Assembly: GCF_000815065.1 (NCBI RefSeq)
Contig: NZ_CP007585.1
Location: forward strand, 310,001 to 374,000
DNA: 64,000 bases
Reading direction: 5' to 3'
DNA from: Mesomycoplasma flocculare ATCC 27399
Lineage (GTDB): Bacteria > Bacillota_I > Bacilli_A > Mycoplasmatales > Metamycoplasmataceae
Shown here: positions 46,591 to 57,166 of the stretch, one piece after another
Position numbering within the stretch: the stretch's first letter is position 1
How the letters are laid out: each line of letters begins with the position of its first letter
Made by a program: the position numbers and the translations under genes
The notes under the pieces: generated by a model
What the model was told of the DNA's origin: nothing
Seen by the model: the letters and a program-made list of their open reading frames with translations, nothing else
Database searches by the model: none

Positions 46591-47018
46591 TTATTCAATA
46601 GCTTCTTCTTCTCTAAGAATTGAATTTTTGCGAAATGAAGCCCCACCCATAATGTAAATATTATTTTGTTCGGCATAAAATTTATAATTTTTTTCAATTT
46701 TTGCACTTGTTTTTGTATTTTAACGGACTTTCAATGCGGTGAATTTTTAGATTTTTATTATTAATGTAATTTTTATAATTTAGAAAACTTTTATGAATTT
46801 GATAGGGTAGATCTGCGCTTGAGATTGTAAGTAATGACAAAAACAAGTTTTAGATCAATCTCGGACTTACTTCAGCTAATTAGATAATCAATGAAATTAA
46901 TTATCATAAAAGTTTTTCCCGATCCGGTTGGGGATTTAAAATAAATTGCTTCTTTTTGGTCTTCTTTTAGTGAATTACTTGCTTTTTTAAATAATCGAAT
47001 AATAACTTTTTTGGGCAT
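46591..47018 (-). pseudogene. Type III restriction subunit (Res) remnant
   Basis: The start MPKKVIIRLFKKAS then YFKSPTGSGKTFM (Walker A) is the beginning of a type III Res helicase-nuclease. After about 75 residues the frame shifts; 'NYINNKNLKIHRIESPLKY' continues in a second frame, and then a third frame gives 'EQNNIYIMGGASFRKNSIL' with REEEAIE before TAA. A whole Res protein has 900-1000 aa, so most of the gene is gone. Restriction activity is excluded. It lies 16 bases downstream of the mod gene. Confidence 0.8.
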
Positions 47019-47034
47019 TTATTAGTTGCATTAT

Positions 47035-48811
47035 TTATTTCTCCTTTTTTTGTGGGCAAAGGGCAAGAAGGGAATTAAGGCGGTTAATTATTAAGGAATT
47101 ATTAGTACTTTTATAATTAATTTGAAAATCAACTAGCATTTTTTCTAGTTTTTCAATTAATAAATTAATATCATTTTGCTTTTTGAAAACTTTTGTATTA
47201 AAATATTTAATCCAAAAAACATCTAAATTTGATCTATAAGGTTGATTTTTCTTGATCCAGTCAAAATTTTGCTCTTTTTTTGTTGAAAAACCGTGATTTA
47301 TTCGAAAAAGTCTTTCATAAGTTACATTTTGGGCAATTTGATTTTGATTATTAGTTATCAGAGTAAAACTGCGAGTGCCACCATCTTGGGAATTTAGTTC
47401 TAAAACTGCCTGACCAGTTGTCCCACTTCCGGCAAAAAAGTCAAGAACTCTTGCATTTTTATTAGGGTGTAAATTAATTAGATATTCTATTAACGCAGTG
47501 GGTTTAGGAAAATTGAAAACCTTTTCCGAAGATTCGCTAAATATCTTGTTTAATTCTTTAGTAGCGGACTTATTATTGAATTTTTTACCTAAAATAAATG
47601 ATTTAACGGTGTAGGATTGATCAAATATTTTTACTTTTATTCTATAATTTTTATCATTTTTATCCCTTGGTTCCACAATAACAAGATCATTAATTTGGTT
47701 CATTATTTTCTTCTTACCTCAACGCCAAACTAATTGAATATTTTTGCTATTTTTACGAGGCCAAATTTCAATAAAATCATGTTTTGAATCAGGCTCTTCC
47801 ACCGTAATATCTCATAATTTATTTTTCTCATTAATTTTCCGCGCGTAAATTGGGAAAAATAAATTAGGACGAGTTTTAGGGTTAAACTCACCATTTGAAT
47901 TTTCTAAATTATCTCTCAAAATGTATTGAGTGGAGTTGTCTTCTTTTTGTTCTGGGCTATTATCATAAATTCCCTTATTTACATCAGGGTCTTCATTGAA
48001 AATCACATTAGATCTCTCGGGATAAACAATAGGCATAAAGTTATTGGCATAATCTTTATCAATTTTATTAAATATGAAATTATTTTTTTTATAGAGCAAT
48101 AAATATTCATGGCAAAGGGCCAAATTTGTATTTACTTGGCGACCCGATAAATTTGAAATAAATGGAAAATTAGCAACAAAATTTTCTTCCCCGAAAATTT
48201 CATCCATTAAAACTTTTAAATAAGCCTGTTCGGCATCATCGATTGAAACAAAAATTATTCCATCATCTTTTAGAAGATCCTTTGCTAGCCTTAGTCGTTC
48301 ATTCATTAAATTTAGTCAACCATTACGCGAAAATTTATCACGATAGATAAATTTACTTGCTTTTATATCTTCTTTTTCATTAGCAATTGAATTCCCATCA
48401 TTTTTACTTGCCTCGGTATTATAAGGCGGATCGATATAGATTATATCAAAGCCGCCTCTCTCTCTCTCTCTCTCTCTCGATTACTAATAAATTTTTTAGT
48501 CCATCATAATTCTCACCGATAATTAAGGTGTTTTGATTTGAATTATTTTCATTGAATTTAAAACTAAGATTTTCATCTTTTTCTAAAATAGCAACAGTAT
48601 TTGTATCACTTTCGGGGGCAGAATCAAAGCGAAATCCGGTTTTAATTCGTTGAACGACAAATTGATAGACATATTCAAGTTTATTATCCGGGAATTTTTC
48701 AAGAATTTCATAGGCTAATTTTTTTTGGTCTAAATTTAGCTCTTTTGATGAAATTTCATCTAATTTTTGTTTGTAAATTTCTAATAAATTTGGGATTTTT
48801 GAATCTGCCAT
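47035..48811 (-). CDS. mod: Type III DNA methyltransferase (Mod), phase-variable, out of frame as sequenced
   Basis: The N-terminal frame (ATG 48811 behind AAAGGAAA) reads about 111 residues to LIIGENYDGLKNLLVIERE, enters a GA repeat and ends at TAA 48421 in the wrong frame. The rest of the protein is open in the next frame: IIYIDPPYNTE (motif IV), then 'NARVLDFFAGSGTTGQAVLE' (motif I). This DPPY-before-FAGSG order is the beta class of type III Mod. 23 bases of GA separate the frames; with one more GA unit, or two fewer, the whole protein of about 590 aa reads through. Mod methylates adenine in a short target. The res partner is dead, so Mod would act alone. Confidence 0.85.
48456..48478. repeat. 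(CT)n/(GA)n dinucleotide repeat in mod
   Basis: 23 bases of alternating C and T, i.e. 11 GA units plus G in the coding sense. It lies between residue 111 of mod and the DPPY domain. A dinucleotide change alters the frame. Confidence 0.95.
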
Positions 48812-48913
48812 TGAAAATTTCCTTTGTAAATACAATTTTTATTTTAAACATTATAATATATTTTATTAATATATTTGTTTAATTTGAATTTAAAAGTTGA
48901 ATTTGATAAAGCT

Positions 48914-48931
48914 AAAAAAAAAAAAAAAAAA
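48914..48931. repeat. A18 tract upstream of tRNA-Tyr
   Basis: Eighteen A in the gap between mod and tRNA-Tyr. It could influence the promoter of either unit; no function is seen. Confidence 0.85.
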
Positions 48932-48991
48932 CTAAATTTTTTTGCTAAATTTTTAAAAAAATGTGTTAAAATTATCCCACATTCACTAATC

Positions 48992-49075
48992 GGGGGGTTT
49001 GCAGAGCGGCCAAATGCGGGTGGCTGTAACCCACTTTCTTCGGATTCGGGGGTTCGAATCCCTCACCCCCCACCA
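48992..49075 (+). tRNA. tRNA-Tyr (anticodon GTA)
   Basis: 84 nt with coded CCA, class II with a long variable arm. Acceptor GGGGGGT pairs with ACCCCCC. Anticodon stem GGTGG/CCACT, loop CTGTAAC gives GTA. 3 bases ahead of tRNA-Gln. Confidence 0.93.
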
Positions 49076-49078
49076 TTT

Positions 49079-49153
49079 TGCCCCATAGCCAAGCGGTAAG
49101 GCAACGGTTTTTGGTACCGTCATTCGTTAGTTCGAATCTAACTGGGGCAGCCA
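49079..49153 (+). tRNA. tRNA-Gln (anticodon TTG)
   Basis: 75 nt with coded CCA. Acceptor TGCCCCA pairs with TGGGGCA. Anticodon stem ACGGT/ACCGT, loop TTTTGGT gives TTG. The proS start is 46 bases on. Confidence 0.93.
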
Positions 49154-49199
49154 AATGTTGATTCGCCAAAAACAAAAAGTTATTATAAAAAATAAGTTT

Positions 49200-50639
49200 A
49201 TGAAAAAACCTGAAAAAATAACAGCAAGAACAACCGATTTTGCAAAATGATATATTGATGTTATTGCTCAGGCGGATTTAATGAATTATGGCCCAATCAA
49301 GGGGACAATTTATTTTAAACCTTTAGGCTATAAAATTTGAGAAAATATAGTAAGAATTGTTAATTCTTATTTTGTTAGGCAAAAAATTGAAAATGTTTAT
49401 TTTCCCTTGTTAATTCCCCAAGATTTTATTGAAAAAGAAAAAAAACACATTAAAGGTTTTGCTCCAGAGCTGCTAACAATTACCAAAGTCGGTGATAAGA
49501 GTTTAGCAGAAAATATTTATATAAGACCAACAAGCGAGCTTCTTTTTGCAGATTATTTTAAGGCAGAAATTGCAAAAAATAACATTTTGCCAATTAAATT
49601 AAACCAGTGAAGTCAAGTTTTACGCTGAGAAAAAACTACTAACCCGTTTTTACGAAACACTGAATTTTTATGACAAGAAGGCCATACAATTCACTCAAGC
49701 AAGACCGAGGCTGAGCAATTTGCCAAAAAAATAGCTCGGTTTTACAAGGATTTTTTAGAAAACTACTTATCAATTCCGGTTATTTTAGGTAAAAAAACCA
49801 ACCGCGAAAAGTTTCCCGGAGCTTTTAATACTTATACAGTTGAATCAATGATGCAAAATAAGCGCGCTTTACAGTCAGCGACTTCGCATTTTTTAGGCCA
49901 AAATTTTGCAAAAAATTTCGATATTAAATTTAAAAACAAAAAAAACGAAACCCAAATACCTTTTCAGACATCTTGAGGTATTTCAACACGCTTAATTGGC
50001 GCAATTGTAATGGCCCATAGCGATGATAATGGGCTCATTTTACCGCCAAAAATCGCCCCGATTCAAGTTGATATTCTTGAATTTTTTTCCAAGAAAAATC
50101 CCGAAGTTAAAATTTTCGCTAAAAAAGTCGCAAAAATTTTAAAGCAAAAAAAAATAAGCTTTCAAATTGATGATTCAAATGAACAGATAGGATTTAAAAT
50201 CAACAATTCCGAAGTTCACGGCTCACCAGTAAGGATTGAAATTGGCCCTAACGAAGTTAAAAACCAACAAATATGTCTAGTTCGACGTGACACTCGTGAA
50301 AAAATTATTTTCAATATTTCTGAGCTAAAAAATAAATGTCCGGAAATTCTTAGAAAAATTCAAATAGACTTACTAGAAAAAGCAAAGAAACGTCTTAGCA
50401 ACAATACTGTTTTTGTAACTACTTATAAAGAATTAAAACAAGAAATAATAAAGGGAAAATTTGTAATTGTTCCATTTAATGAGTCTGCAAAAAAAGAAGC
50501 AGAAATTCAAGAAGAAACCACAGCAACTGCGCGTTGTATTGTTCCAAGAACAACAATTTTTAATTTACCACAAAGTGGAATATCAATTTTTAGTGGTAAA
50601 AAAACGACAAGGTTTGTTTTATTTGCCAAATCATATTAA
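49200..50639 (+). CDS. proS: Prolyl-tRNA synthetase, eukaryote/archaeal-like short form
   Basis: 479 aa. Class II motifs: [12 protein letters not shown], motif 2 TEFLWQEGHTIH, and late '[13 protein letters not shown]'. The C-terminus ends RFVLFAKSY, the Tyr-terminated tail of the ProS type 3 found in eukaryotes, archaea and mycoplasmas. Charges tRNA-Pro. It follows the tRNA pair with no terminator, so they may share a transcript. An in-frame ATG at 49155, 2 bases after the tRNA, is a less likely start; no ribosome-binding site precedes either. Confidence 0.93.
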
Positions 50640-50693
50640 AAATTTACTAAAAAGTGATAAAATCATTATAATATTAACTAAAAAGGAGAAAAT

Positions 50694-51026
50694 ATGCCAA
50701 TTTTTGATATTCATTCAACTGAAGATATAAATCTTAAAATCGAAAAAAACGAAAAGGTTATATTAGTTTTTCATCAACCAGGTTGCGGTGCTTGTGTATT
50801 ATATGAAAACACTCTTGAAGAAATAAATAAAAAATACGGCGTTGAAGGTCTTGTGATTATTCGTATAAACGTTCGCGAAAATATTTTATATGCGCGTGAT
50901 AATTTAATTCAAGGAACACCAACAACTTTAATTTATAAAGACCAAAAATTTGCGCGCCGTTTAGATGGTTATATTACTAGCGAAGTCCTTGAATCACATT
51001 TAAGAAAATTAGATTTAATAAATTAA
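50694..51026 (+). CDS. Thioredoxin-like protein with CGAC active site
   Basis: 110 aa, the length of thioredoxin. Active-site region HQPGCGACVLYE: CxxC is kept as CGAC, but the Trp before it is changed and the CGPC proline is absent. The fold's cis-Pro block GTPTTLIYKDQ is present. Strong AAAAAGGAG site. Could be a disulfide reductase with altered redox potential; partner reductase not in the window. Confidence 0.88.
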   Translation: MPIFDIHSTEDINLKIEKNEKVILVFHQPGCGACVLYENTLEEINKKYGVEGLVIIRINVRENILYARDNLIQGTPTTLIYKDQKFARRLDGYITSEVLESHLRKLDLIN

Positions 51027-51053
51027 TTTCGTAAATTTTTTGAAAAATTAAAT

Positions 51054-51097
51054 ATAAAAAAATGAGATAAAATTTTTTTACTCTCTCATTTTTTTAT
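51054..51097 (+). terminator. Terminator after the thioredoxin-like gene
   Basis: ATAAAAAAATGAGA pairs with TCTCATTTTTTTAT over 14 bp around a 16-base loop. It also faces the end of the minus-strand ABC gene (51142) and may serve both. Confidence 0.8.
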
Positions 51098-51141
51098 ATT
51101 TTTAGTTTTTGTTTAAAAGCTCTTTGTTTTATAGTATTTTT

Positions 51142-53442
51142 TTACCTTAGTAATTGTTGGGTGGATTTTTTATAAGTGATTAATGACATTAGAACATAAA
51201 TTAGAATAAAAACCGTTGATAAACCGGCTCAAGAAAATAACAAAATTAGCATTAGATGATATTTGGAAGCAGCTGGCAGATCATTTCCGACAATTAGCAT
51301 GTGAATCGATTCCATTGAAGGGAAAATAGTTATAAAACTAAGTCCAAGAACAACAAGTGAAATTAGAATAATATTTAGCACATGATAAAAAAGCGTTAAT
51401 AAAGTTGAACCTCCAAGCGCTTTTAAAATCCCAATCATTTTTTGTTTTGACTCAGAAATTGTTTTTGCATAGACAAGAATAAAAGCAATTAAAATGATAA
51501 CGAAAATAATGAAAACAGCAAATGTAACTTTGTTAATAATAGCAATTATTTCTAATGACTGACTCGTTATCACACGGATAAGATTTGATGGTGGTGTGAT
51601 TTTTAGTTCAAATTTTGCACTTTTTGCTTCTGCATCTAAATCATTGTTTTCATCTGTTGTTCTAAGATAAGCCGCTAATTGGATTGGCTGAAAACGGCTA
51701 TAAAATTCTTTTGCATCTTTATGATAATATAATTCAGAAATCTGTGATTCGAAAATACCAGTGACAACAAGATTAACTTTCTGATCTAGGGGCGAAATTG
51801 TCTGAATGATATCGCCAACTTTTAGTTTATATTTTGCATTTAAATCAATAGCGGTAGTCGAGATCAGAATTTCATCTACTTTTTTGGAAACACTTCCGGT
51901 GATTAATTTTAAATTCTCAGGTTGAATTTCTGTGTTTTTTAGTTGGATTTTAAAAGGGATTAGCGGTGAGTCTTTAATGTTTTCATTAGGAATATAAGAG
52001 CTAATTTCGCTAAAAAGTTGCTTTTTTTCCTGCTTTTTTTCCAAATTTATATTTTTAATTACAAGATTTTCAAGACTTTGAATTGTATCTGTTGCAATAA
52101 AAGAGGGAAAATTAATGAAATTAAAACTATTATTAACTCTAGCAGCTGAACTTTTAATGCCATGATTAATCCCGACAATTTTTAGTGGAATTTTATTTTT
52201 AGTATCTTTAATTTCCTTTATTTTGCCGTATGCTAAATAAATTGTTTGGCCAATTGGGTTTTCAATTTTTAGTTTTTCTGCTATTGAATTGGAAAGAATC
52301 ACTTCATTAATATTTTCAATAAACCGGCCTTCAAAATTAATAATATTATTTTCAATTCGATCCTTGAAAAATTTATTAATTTCAATTTGGTCAGTATAAT
52401 CAAGGCTAGCTTTTCGATTTTCATAAAAAAAATTCATATCTGTTGTTGATTGCTTTGCAACCACATAACTAACAGATTCAAAATTGCTAATTTGATTAAT
52501 TTCATCGTGATTAAAAGTTGCTTTTGATTTTTTTTCAATTAAATTTTTATCAAGAGATAGCGTATATTTTTGCTGTCTTGCAACTTTTCCAGTACCAAGA
52601 TTTAATTGAAAAGCAAAACTAATTGAAAAAACCGCGGCTAAAAAAGCAATTATAATTAAAATCGATAAAGTTAGTTTTTTACTAATATCGGCAATAACAA
52701 AAATCGGTGAAATTCGTAGTTTATTTTTTAATTTAGCAATTTTTGAAATTTTTTTTAGTTTAGTAGCTGGTATTTCCGGCAGAATTTCAGTTTTATTTGG
52801 CAGAATTTCATTAATTTGTGTTACTGGCTGGCTATTTTTTTGTAAAAAAATAACTTGGTCAGCATATTTTTTTACCATTTCAATATTATGACTGATCACA
52901 ACAATTGTGTGATTTCTTGACATTTGTTTAATTTTTTCAAAAATAATTAATTCATTTTCTTTATCAAGAGATGCTGTTGGTTCATCAAATAAAATAAATT
53001 CTGATCCACGATTTAAAGAACGGAGAATCGAAATTCGTTGTTTTTCGCCACCTGATAAATTTTCCATTTTGGTTTTAAAAATACTATCATCCAAATTTAG
53101 AAAATTTGCATTCTTTCTAAATTCTTCTTGCTTGAAATTACGTCCTAAAATATTAGTTCCGATCCGAACATTATCAACAGCAGAAATATTGTCAATTAAG
53201 TTAAAATCTTGAAAAACTATATCAACCTTAGGATTTTTTATCTGCTTTTGATTTTCATCAAAAAAGGAAATCTGACCACTATCGGCATGAGTAATTTTCG
53301 CGATGATGTGCAAAAGTGTCGTTTTTCCAACTCCAGATTGCCCTGAGATAAATGTCAGTTTATTAGCAGGAATATCAACGCTAATATTGTCAAGGATTAT
53401 TTTTGAGCCAAGTTTTTTAGTAACATTACGAATTTGAATCAT
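51142..53442 (-). CDS. Fused ATPase-permease ABC exporter, MacB/FtsX type
   Basis: 766 aa. N-terminal 220 residues are the ATPase: Walker A GQSGVGKTT, signature LSGGEKQR, Walker B LFDEPTAS, H-loop VVISHN. Then a membrane helix near residue 268, a periplasm-type region of about 330 aa, and three C-terminal helices with IIAIINKVTFAVFIIFVIIL, 'KMIGILKALGGSTLLTLFYH', and the last one ending in LITYKKSTQQLLR. This is MacB architecture in one protein. A TGA-Trp near 51226 separates the last 28 residues. ATG 53442 is preferred to TTG 53454. Confidence 0.9.
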
Positions 53443-53540
53443 ATTTAGTCTCAAAACTTTAAGTTTTTATAATTAAATTTACATTTTAATATAAAAATAT
53501 CATTTTTATAATTATTTTTAGAGAATAATTAATATTTTTT

Positions 53541-54107
53541 TTACTTTTTAAGTTTTTGAAAAGTAAAACCAAAATTTTCATCTAAGTCAGTTTCACATTC
53601 AAATTCAATTTTAACGGTTTTAAAGAATTCTTTTTTCTTAATTTTGCAATTATTTTTTTTGATTACCTGCAAAATTAAAGGTAAATTTTTGATTTGTATC
53701 TCAATTTGGTAGGGAAATCAAATCTTCAAATTATTAATTTTGCTTAGTTTTAAAACTTCTTGCGCTGCTTTTTTATATGAATTTTGCAGCAATCCAAGCC
53801 CTAATTTTCCACCATTTATAAATCGAATGATAACAATTAGCGAATTTATTATTTTTTGTGTATGTAAAATGTGGAAAATTTGTTTACCAGCCGAACCTTT
53901 TGGTTCATTTCCATCGCTAAATTTGCAATTATATAAACTAAAACAAATACCAAAGACAATATGAGTGGCATTTTTATAATCTTTTTTAATTTTTTCGATC
54001 AAAAAATTAAAACTTGCTTCGCTTTTTATAATAAAACTTAAAGAAATAAACCTCGATTTTTTGATTTCAAAACTAAAACTTGCTTCTTGGGTGATTGTTT
54101 TTTCCAT
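53541..54107 (-). CDS. YigZ/IMPACT-family protein (UPF0029)
   Basis: 188 aa. 'SRFISLSFIIKSEASFNFL' and 'ATHIVFGICFSLYNCKFSDG' with NEPKGSAGKQIFHIL identify the family (NDGEP-GTAG in most; here SDGNEPKGSAG). The remaining C-terminal part reads through a TGA-Trp to KLKK. Role unknown: the IMPACT domain is linked to translation stress in eukaryotes. It starts 9 bases after the upstream permease gene. Confidence 0.88.
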
Positions 54108-54116
54108 TTTGATTAA

Positions 54117-54953
54117 TTATTTTAAGTTATTTGCTGTTGTTTTGTTAATAAATTTTGAAAAAATTAAATAAAAAAATAACGGAACCGAAATTGCAAAAAG
54201 CGAACCAACAGCTTGAATATTTTGTAAAAAGCCTAAACTTGTTTGCCCTGAGTACTGAAATCATGTCGAAATTGTCTGGTAAGACCGATTTGTAAAAATA
54301 TAATTAGGTCACAAAAAATCGTTTCATGCCTGAATTGTTGTGAAAATAATTAATAAATAATATGAAATTCTTATTTTTGGGAAAATTATTAATTTAAATT
54401 TTGAAAAAATTGAAAGTTTATCAATTTTTGCTAGAAAAATTTGTTTTTTTTTAATTTTTTTTATGCTTTTATAAAGATAAAATAGATTGAAAAAAGAAAA
54501 AATTTGGTTACAAACTAGCGAAAAAATCGGAGCGTTTGTAATTAGGTGATTTTCATTCAAAATTTGGGAAAGTGGAATATAAATACTAATTTCCGGAATA
54601 AGCGAAATACCCACAAACAAGCTAATAAATACTAATCTAACCCTTTTTGTCGCCATTCAAAGACCAAAACTAGCAAGCGAATATAGAAAAAGCCGCATAA
54701 AATTAATTAAAATAATTGTAAAAATCGATGTTTTTAGTCCGACCCAGAAATTTTCATTAAGCGAATTTTTGAAATTATTCCATAAATTAGTGTCTAATTT
54801 TAAAGTTAGATTTGGATTATCTTGTAATTCATCGGGCAAACTTGCATTTACAATTAAATAATAAAGCGGAAAAAGAAAAATAAATAACAAAAAAATAAAA
54901 CAAATAAATAAAAAAAGTTGCAATGAAATACTTCTTAGATTAATTTTTAACAC
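54117..54953 (-). CDS. Sugar ABC transporter permease, MalG/UgpE-like
   Basis: 278 aa from GTG 54953 behind AAAGGAT, overlapping the MalF-like gene by 14 bases. Six hydrophobic segments, first 'LQLFLFICFIFLLFIFLFPL'. The region 'FISLFVGISLIPEISIYIPL' fits MalG helix and EAA-loop spacing. Last gene of the ATPase-MalF-MalG unit. Substrate not readable. Confidence 0.8.
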
Positions 54954-55884
54954 GATTTTTCATCCTTTTTTGTTTTATTTTTTTGTAAATCCTTTTTCAG
55001 ATTTTTGGCCGTAAAATGATAAAAGACGAAAAAATTGCTAAAAGATATAAAAAACTAATAAAACTAGCGCTTGCTTGCAGCCCTAAATCATCGCGAACAT
55101 TCAAAATATAAGAAGCAAGCGTGTGACCTTTACTAAGATCAAGGTTTAAATTTCCAGTTATTATATTCGGATATAACATCGTTGCAAAGACAAAGTTTGT
55201 ATAGGCAATAACAATAAATTGAGCACTAATTTCTTTAAAATAAAGACTAAAAATTCGATCTTTTAAACCAATTTTGTCAGTTTTTAAAATTTTTTTATAC
55301 TTTGCATTAACACTCGAAATTGCAAAGAAAAAAAGCACAGAATTAAATGGTGTTGCTCGTCAAAGTTGAAAAATTAGATAAAGTCAAATTAAATTAATTT
55401 GTTTTTTGCCACCAATAAAAGAAAAATTGAGCCCAAAAATTTTAGCAAAAACATTTTTCTCACCAAAAAGAAAACTAAAAGCAATGCCAATTGCAAAAGC
55501 AGAAATGAAAAATTGCGAATAAAGCCCACTAATAAAAAAACTTTGAACAATTTTGTTATTCAGTTTTGTTAGCAAAAGCGCAATTATAAACCCAAATAAA
55601 AGCGCAATTGGCGAGCTTAAAAAAAACAAAATTGTGCTATTTTTTAGCGCATTATTGAAATTTGAGCTAGAAAATAAGGTTTTGAAATTTTTAAATCCTA
55701 TTTGTCAATTTAGATTATTCCCTACTTTAAGCGAATTAAAAAATGCTTGAAAAATTGGGTATACCGAAAAAGCAATAAGAAAAATTAAGAGCGGGCTTAT
55801 TAATAAAAAAGCCTGAAAATTTTTGCTAGAAAGAAAATTTTTGACAGTATTTTTATTAACACTTAACACGATTTCCCCGTTCAT
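54940..55884 (-). CDS. Sugar ABC transporter permease, MalF/UgpA-like
   Basis: About 314 aa. Helices include 'FLLISPLLIFLIAFSVYPIF', typical of MalF-type starts, then five or so more. The start is uncertain: ATG 55884 lies 29 bases inside the ATPase gene, and GTG 55869 lies right behind GGGGA. Reads across three TGA-Trp breaks. Pairs with the MalG-like permease downstream. Confidence 0.8.
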
Positions 55885-57016
55885 CAAAGGCAAAAATTTT
55901 ATTTTTATCATATTCAATTTTAACTTTTTGGTCAACAATATTAACTGGAGTCACAATTTCGAGGTCAATATTTTTTTCTATATCATGAATTTGGTAATAA
56001 AAACTATCGGCAAGATTCTTTTTGTATAAAATTTTGCCATTGGCTTTGTTTTTAGATTCAACAATTTTAATATATTTTGATCTGATATAAAAATTGTTTT
56101 TTCCTTTTTTTTCTAGAAAATTAATTTCCGGAAAGCCAATAAATTTGGCAACAAATAGGGAATTAGGATTTTCAAAAAGTTCTTCTGGCTCTGAAAATTG
56201 CATAATTTTGCCTTTATTTAAAAGAGCAATTTTGTCGCTTATTTTTAGCGCATCATTTTGATCATGGGTTACCAAAATGATTGTCATCATGAATTCTTTT
56301 TTTATTTTCAGCAATAATTTGATAGTTGCTTCTTTTATTTTTGCATCAAGAGAAGAAAAGGGTTCGTCCATAAAAATTAAATTATCACCTTTTATGATTG
56401 ATTTTGCAAAAGCAACACGTTGTTGTTGCCCCCCACTAATATTGCTAACTTTTTTGTGGAAAATATTTTCAATTTCAAGAGATTTTAGAATTTTGCGCAT
56501 TTCTCTTTCAAATAAAGTTTTTCGAAATTTAATATAAAAAAGATAAAATTTTAAATTTTTTATTATAAAAGTATAAAAATTAAATTTTTGGTATATTTTT
56601 TGTCAAAAAGTTTTTCCATCTGTTTTAAAAAAATTTTTTATATTTTTAACATAATTTGCCTTTTGTTTCACGAAGTTAAATTGCTCTAGGCTTAAAGACC
56701 AGACTTTTTCATTTCATTTTTCCGAATTTTTTGTACTAAGTCAAAGATTTTTTCTTACTGAAATTTCTTCATAGAGATTATTTTTTTGCATTATATAGCC
56801 AAAATTTTTAAATTCGGGATTATATCTAATAGCTGACTTTGCGGGTAAAAAATTAGTCAAAAGGTTAAGAAAAGTTGACTTACCAGCTCCAGAAGGCCCT
56901 AAAATTGTAATAATTTTGTTTGCAGGAATTTCAAGATTATCAATTTTTAAGAAATTTTTTTTATCATAAGAAAATAATAAATTTTTGATAGTAATTGCAA
57001 TTTTTTGCCCATTCAT
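55856..57016 (-). CDS. Sugar ABC transporter ATPase, MalK/UgpC type, with insertion
   Basis: 386 aa. Walker A GPSGAGKST, Q-loop IMQKN, signature ISGGQQQR, Walker B LIFMDEPFSS, H-loop VTHDQ; the DEPFSSLD and VTHDQNDALKISDK are typical for MalK/UgpC. The part between Q-loop and signature is about 115 residues, against about 55 in most, because of a Lys/Phe-rich insertion (near 56510-56740) with several TGA-Trp. The C-terminal region is OB/TOBE-like. First gene of the minus-strand importer. Confidence 0.88.
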
Positions 57017-57166
57017 AATAAAAATTTACCTTTTTTTAGAATTTCTGTTTTTCTATTTTATAATTAATTCTATTCAAAAAATATTAAAAGAATAATAAAA
57101 AAATAATTTTATTTTTCGTATTTTCTAAAAAAAATTTCAGAAAAGTGAAAAAAAGAGAGAATTTAC

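Noticed and set aside
48875-49175. Open frames on both strands over tRNA-Tyr/Gln
   Set aside because: Covered by two good tRNAs; these are spurious translations seen at many tRNA pairs.
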